Part shown: positions 60,446 through 64,000 of the stretch, one piece after another | Layout: every line of letters starts with the position of its first letter | How positions within the stretch are numbered: the first letter of the stretch is position 1 | DNA from: Blasia pusilla | Lineage: Eukaryota > Marchantiophyta > Marchantiopsida > Blasiales | DNA: 64,000 nt | Assembly: GCA_050084515.1 (NCBI GenBank) | Contig: CM114272.1 | Location: 60,636,001 to 60,700,000 of the forward strand | Reading direction: 5' to 3' | Translations under genes and position numbers: made by a program | The notes under the pieces: model-generated | Told to the model about the DNA's origin: nothing | The model's input: only the letters and a program-made list of their open reading frames with translations | Database searches by the model: none

Positions 60446-61043
60446 TCTATATTATTATGGGAGAGTGCCTTCTTGATTTGCAAAAAACCTCTATGCTTGA
60501 CACGTGGCAATTGGGCAGCAAGAAAATGTTTCACATACTATGGGCAACAAGAAAAAATTTGAGTTTATGTGCAGTATCATTAATCTCTTCCCGCCACGGG
60601 CTATACACTAATTCTTCAAACATTTTTTTATTTCTCATGCATCGCATGAACACCTTATCTATATTATTATGGGAGAGTGTCTTCTTGATTTGTAAACATC
60701 TCTCTGCTTGACACGTGACAATTGGACAGCAAGAAAATATTTCACATTTTACGGGCAATAAGAAAAAAATTTGAATTTATGTGCAACATCATGCAACTTT
60801 TTCCTTCACGGGTTATACACTAACTCTTCAAAAAATTTATTTTATGTGCATCGCATAGGCATCTTACTAATTATTATTTGAGAGTGCCTTCTTGATGTGG
60901 AAACACTTCTTTGCTTTACATGTAGCACAAGGTAGCAAGAAAATGTTTCCCCTTCTACGGACATCAAGAAAGAGATTTTTTAGGCAACATGATTAGCCCC
61001 TTCACTCCCGCGTATGATACGGGCTGCCAACAAATGAAACTAG
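60446..61043 (+). mobile_element. Tandem Helitron-like array, three units
   Basis: Units start at 60446, 60658 and about 60862 with TCTATATTATTATGGGAG or a worn form of it, each preceded by A. Each continues with GTGCCTTCTTGAT, a CTTGACACGTG-like string and CAGCAAGAAAAT, and nears its end with GCATCGCATG. Only the last unit keeps a typical 3' end, CTAG at 61040-61043 followed by T. The start matches the Helitron at 16313. Confidence 0.72.
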
Positions 61044-61692
61044 TAAAGCTTCAACAATGAAATAAAAAAAAAATGTTTGAGAAAAAAATTAATGATATTA
61101 CACACAAATTCAATTTTTTCTTGTTGTCCGTAACATGTTAAACATTTTTTTTTACCCAATCATCACTTTTCAAACGGAGAAGTATTTGCAAATCAAAAAT
61201 ACATTCTCTTATAATAATATAAATATAATTAATATTATATTTTAAATATATTTTCAAACTTGAAAAATCGTCGCGTTCTGAGCCATATATTTCCCCAAAC
61301 CCATAAGGAATATCAGAAATCGTAAGGAATAAGGAATACGTACTCCGTTTGCAGGGCTTTGACACCCCCCATCTACACAAACTGCACTCATTCGGAGCAG
61401 CGCCCACAAACGATCAGAGCACAAGAGGAGCTTCAAAAAGAATGGGGTCCTGAAAAGCTATGGCCGCCTCCTCGACTCACAGAGCTCCGAGGTCTGTAGC
61501 CGTGAACACGGACTCCTGAATCTGCTGTTGTTGAGAGATCGTAGCCATGAGACGGCGGGCGCCAGTGGAGTCCGGATGAGTGGATGGACGGAGGCGGTAA
61601 AGAATGGATGAGTGATGCGGACGAGGATCGCAAGTGCACAGAGAGGAAGTTGGGGTGGTCGAGAATTGGAAGGAAGGGAGGAGGAGGAGGAG
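61044..61692. other. AT-rich DNA, then promoter and 5' UTR of the F-box gene
   Basis: Composition changes sharply near 61430. An in-frame upstream ATG at 61612 would add 27 residues to the F-box protein; the added residues are acidic and low-complexity, so the later ATG is preferred. Confidence 0.4.
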
Positions 61693-63046
61693 ATGAGCGA
61701 TGGGGTGGGGTGTGTAGCGGGGATAGAATGCTTGCCCGATGAGCTATGGGGGTATATTTTGAAGGCGGGAGGCGGATTGGGGTACAAGGATTTGAGTTCT
61801 TTCGCCATCGTCAGCAAGCGGGCCGCCCGCATCTGCGCGCAGGACAGTGTTTGGGAATCCCTGGTGCGGAAGGACTTCCCCGAGCCTGCGGTTCCTGCGG
61901 ACTCGCCTGTGGTGGGCGGTGTGCGCTCATCGCTTGCAAGAACTGCCGCCTCTGGCAGATTGTCGCTTGATCAGAGGAGTGTCTACAAATTGAAGTAATG
62001 GATGCCCCTTCCTCTTATGAGAGCTTCCGATTGCACATCGTCTGCTGTCGCTTTTGCACTCCACCTTCATTGAGATGGGAGACTGTGGGAATTCTTCCAG
62101 CGAGGGCGCCCGTAATTAGCCGGCCACACCGCATCTCTGTTCCGCTGGGGTTCGTGGTATCGGTAGCTCAATTGCTGAACCCTGCAGGAACTGAGTGGAA
62201 AGCCGGGGTTTTCATAGTGTGGTGTCGATTAGGTTCGGAATTTGGGTTAGCCGAGTGCTCCTCGCGCAATTTGTCTGGCGCTCTTCAGTTAGTCTGGGTT
62301 CTACTTCGAAGATGGACGGTCGCGCTGGTTTAGATTTAGGTGGCAAGTTTCTCTCCAGCAGCTGGCGCAGCGGCTCACCTTTGTGAGGGTTCTTTCAGGT
62401 TTCAGAAGGTGAAGGCAAAGCAGAACGCCGCGCAACGGAGGCAGATGCTGAGAGTAACGAGCACCCTCCATGGCTTGGTGAAGGACTGCCAGGAGCTGCG
62501 GAAACGCTTGAAGCTAGAGCGAGAGAAGTTTGCGGCAGCCCAACGAGAGCTCAACGATCTGAACCGCATCAGGTACTCCCTATTCTGCATGATGTGCACC
62601 ATGCGACAGCCTCTCAAATGCGGTATTGCAGAACTCTCTTGGTGCGCCACAATTCGTCATCTCCTCTCTCGTATCAAACCCCTTGAAACGTGGTATACCA
62701 AGATCCTCTTGATGTCACAATTCTTCAGCTGCTGCTCCCTCGTGTCGAACCCCTTCAGAGGGTAGACAGACCTCAGGATCGGAAGGACATGCTCTTCTGT
62801 ACGAAGTTCTTCTTGATACGCTAGTCTTCTTTCGCACTGGTGAGTGATGGTTGTCTTTCTGCGGGACAAATCTGTTCTCTGAATAGATCAACAGCGATGA
62901 TGCAAATCTGGGAAGCGCACGCAAACAACACACCTAATGACAGAGTGACGGAGCAGTGGCCTGTAAACATCCCAGCTCGAATGAATGCGCTTGACATGGA
63001 GCTCCGAGTGTGCGCAAAGAGCATTCATTGCATTGAGAACACACTG
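61693..63046 (+). CDS. SKIP24: SKIP24-like F-box protein, 3' end not found
   Basis: Three exons join in phase: 61693-61994, 62399-62572 and 62887-63046, giving 212 residues up to the last donor. The F-box spans residues 13-60: LPDELWGYILKAGG, then SKRAARICAQDSVWESLVRKDFP. It is followed by a charged coiled-coil region (KVKAKQNAAQRRQM, CQELRKRLKLEREKF) and the SKIP24-type end MNALDMELRVCAKSIH. F-box proteins hold substrates for SCF ubiquitin ligases through SKP1; SKIP24 was named as an SKP1/ASK-interacting protein in Arabidopsis, with unknown substrate. About 20-25 C-terminal residues are missing: exon 3 ends in CTG followed by a GTGATT donor, and no matching last exon is seen up to base 64000. 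It may lie beyond the window or the gene may be truncated. Reading through instead gives an unrelated tail ending at 63145. Confidence 0.8.
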
Positions 63047-63256
63047 GTGATTCCTTGCCCTTTCACTTGTCAGTTTGTGTACCCATTTAGGGTGAATGGA
63101 GTTGCTATTTTGCTATGTTGGGGTTATTATTTGCTGGGTCACTAGTGATGCATCATCTTCACATCACTCCAAGCAAAGTTGATTCGAGTTTCGTCATGTT
63201 GGAGCCTTTGTAATAGTTAGAAGATGGTCATGTTGGAGCCTTTGTAATGGTTAGAA
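63047..63256 (+). other. Intron or 3' flank of the F-box gene
   Basis: Contains a 33-bp duplication (CATGTTGGAGCCTTTGTAAT at 63197 and again at 63230). No exon with SKIP24 resemblance was found. Confidence 0.4.
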
Positions 63257-63622
63257 GATGTTCATGTGTGGCCAGTTGTGGTTGTGGAGTAGCTCTGACT
63301 CGACTATAGCATTTTCTTTCCTAGATGTTCATGTGTGGCCAGTTGTGGTTGTGGAGTAGCTTTGACTAGACTATAGCATTTTCCTTCCTAGATGTTCATG
63401 TGTGGCCAGTTGTGGTTGTGGAGTAGCTTTGACTCACTATAGCATTTTCCTTCTAGATTCCTAGCCAGTTGTGGTTGTGGAGTAGCTTTGACTCGACTAT
63501 AGCATTTTCTTTCTAGATGTTCATGTGGCCAGTTGTGGTTGTGGAGTAGCTTTGACTCATTTTCTTTCTAGATGTTCAAACAGTTGTGGTTGTCAAATAC
63601 CTTTGACTCAACTATCTATAGG
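63257..63622 (+). repeat. 67-bp tandem repeat, six units
   Basis: Units start at 63257, 63324, 63391, 63456, 63516 and 63571. The core reads GTGGCCAGTTGTGGTTGTGG, then AGTAGCTTTGACTC and CTATAGCATTTTC. The first two units are 67 bp and nearly identical; later ones carry small deletions. The array lies just after the last visible exon of the F-box gene. Confidence 0.88.
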
Positions 63623-64000
63623 CAAACACCTCTCAAATACCTTCCCAACATTTCCACTCTTCGGTTCTTTTTTGTCAAGATCATCTTTGCTACTGTGGAG
63701 TCTCGTCTTTACTCATCGGATGGATTCTCCCATCTTCTCTTATCCAAGGTTGCTTTTACCCTACTTTACTGTATGACCTTATATTACATATCATGTCTCC
63801 CCTCATATTCTTTAGATTTCATTGAAAGTAACGCCTCTCCAACAATTGGAATAATGTCTTTCGTCTCCCTTGGTTGTGACAGAAATCAAATAGATCCATG
63901 ATTAAGGGTAACCAAAATGCACTTCGTGTATTGTCATACAATCCAACTCGACACACCCAAGAAAGTGAGGAAGTTTGAAATGGGACCATGAATTCCAAGC
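63623..64000. other. Right edge of the window, nothing recognised
   Basis: No gene or repeat with support. The missing 3' exon of the F-box gene was looked for here without success. Confidence 0.4.

Noticed and set aside
1-64000. CRISPR arrays, bacterial operons, riboswitches, rRNA or tRNA genes
   Set aside because: This is plant nuclear DNA. No array of spaced identical repeats and no tRNA or rRNA signature was noticed, although a covariance-model search was not possible here.

Overview
This is nuclear DNA of a land plant. Spliceosomal introns of about 0.1-1 kb, plant-type gene families (a plastid-type ABCD2 half-transporter, an ASCH-domain protein, a NUFIP-like zinc-finger protein, a SKIP24-like F-box protein, an RNA pseudouridine synthase 1-like enzyme), Ty1/copia and Ty3/gypsy retroelements and short Helitrons all point there. 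Short introns and a DNMT3-type methyltransferase inside a retroelement favour a non-flowering lineage (moss or other bryophyte is my best guess), but the species cannot be fixed from sequence alone.

Layout. 1-2745: remnant of a Ty3/gypsy gag (minus) and unassigned DNA with a 20-bp minisatellite. 2746-4408: a 1.66-kb element with ~150-bp terminal inverted repeats. 5358-8335: ASCH-domain gene (plus, six exons), tail-to-tail with 8672-13553: ABCD2-like ABC transporter gene (minus, ten exons, one GC-AG intron). 13.6-18.8 kb: non-coding, with repeats, three strong hairpins and a 167-bp Helitron. 18798-23822: decayed Ty1/copia element with both LTRs. 24287-34011: a Ty3/gypsy element on the minus strand with a C5 cytosine methyltransferase between protease and reverse transcriptase and a PHD finger after integrase. 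34-38.5 kb: repeat modules and AT-rich DNA. 38540-42452: NUFIP-like gene (plus, seven exons). 42.5-55.4 kb: AT-rich DNA, two further copies of the copia family, tandem duplications and a long inverted repeat. 55445-57592: RluA-family pseudouridine synthase gene (plus, two exons) with a long N-terminal extension. 57.6-61.7 kb: AT-rich DNA with a tandem Helitron-like array. 61693-63046: SKIP24-like F-box gene (plus, three exons visible, 3' end not found), followed by a 67-bp tandem repeat.

The five host genes are housekeeping-type single genes with no operon logic; exon joins were worked out by reading frame, splice sites and family resemblance. The standout is the gypsy element. It carries its own DNMT3-like methyltransferase (motifs I, IV, VI, VIII and the C-terminal target-recognition end in unpermuted order) and a canonical C4HC3 PHD finger, a layout suggesting an element that could read and write chromatin marks. 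This copy is dead: it has frameshifts and many stops, and all the stops inspected are compatible with C-to-T change. From memory, methyltransferase-bearing retrotransposons have been described in a charophyte alga and a dinoflagellate; this layout in a plant-like genome, with a PHD finger added, deserves follow-up.
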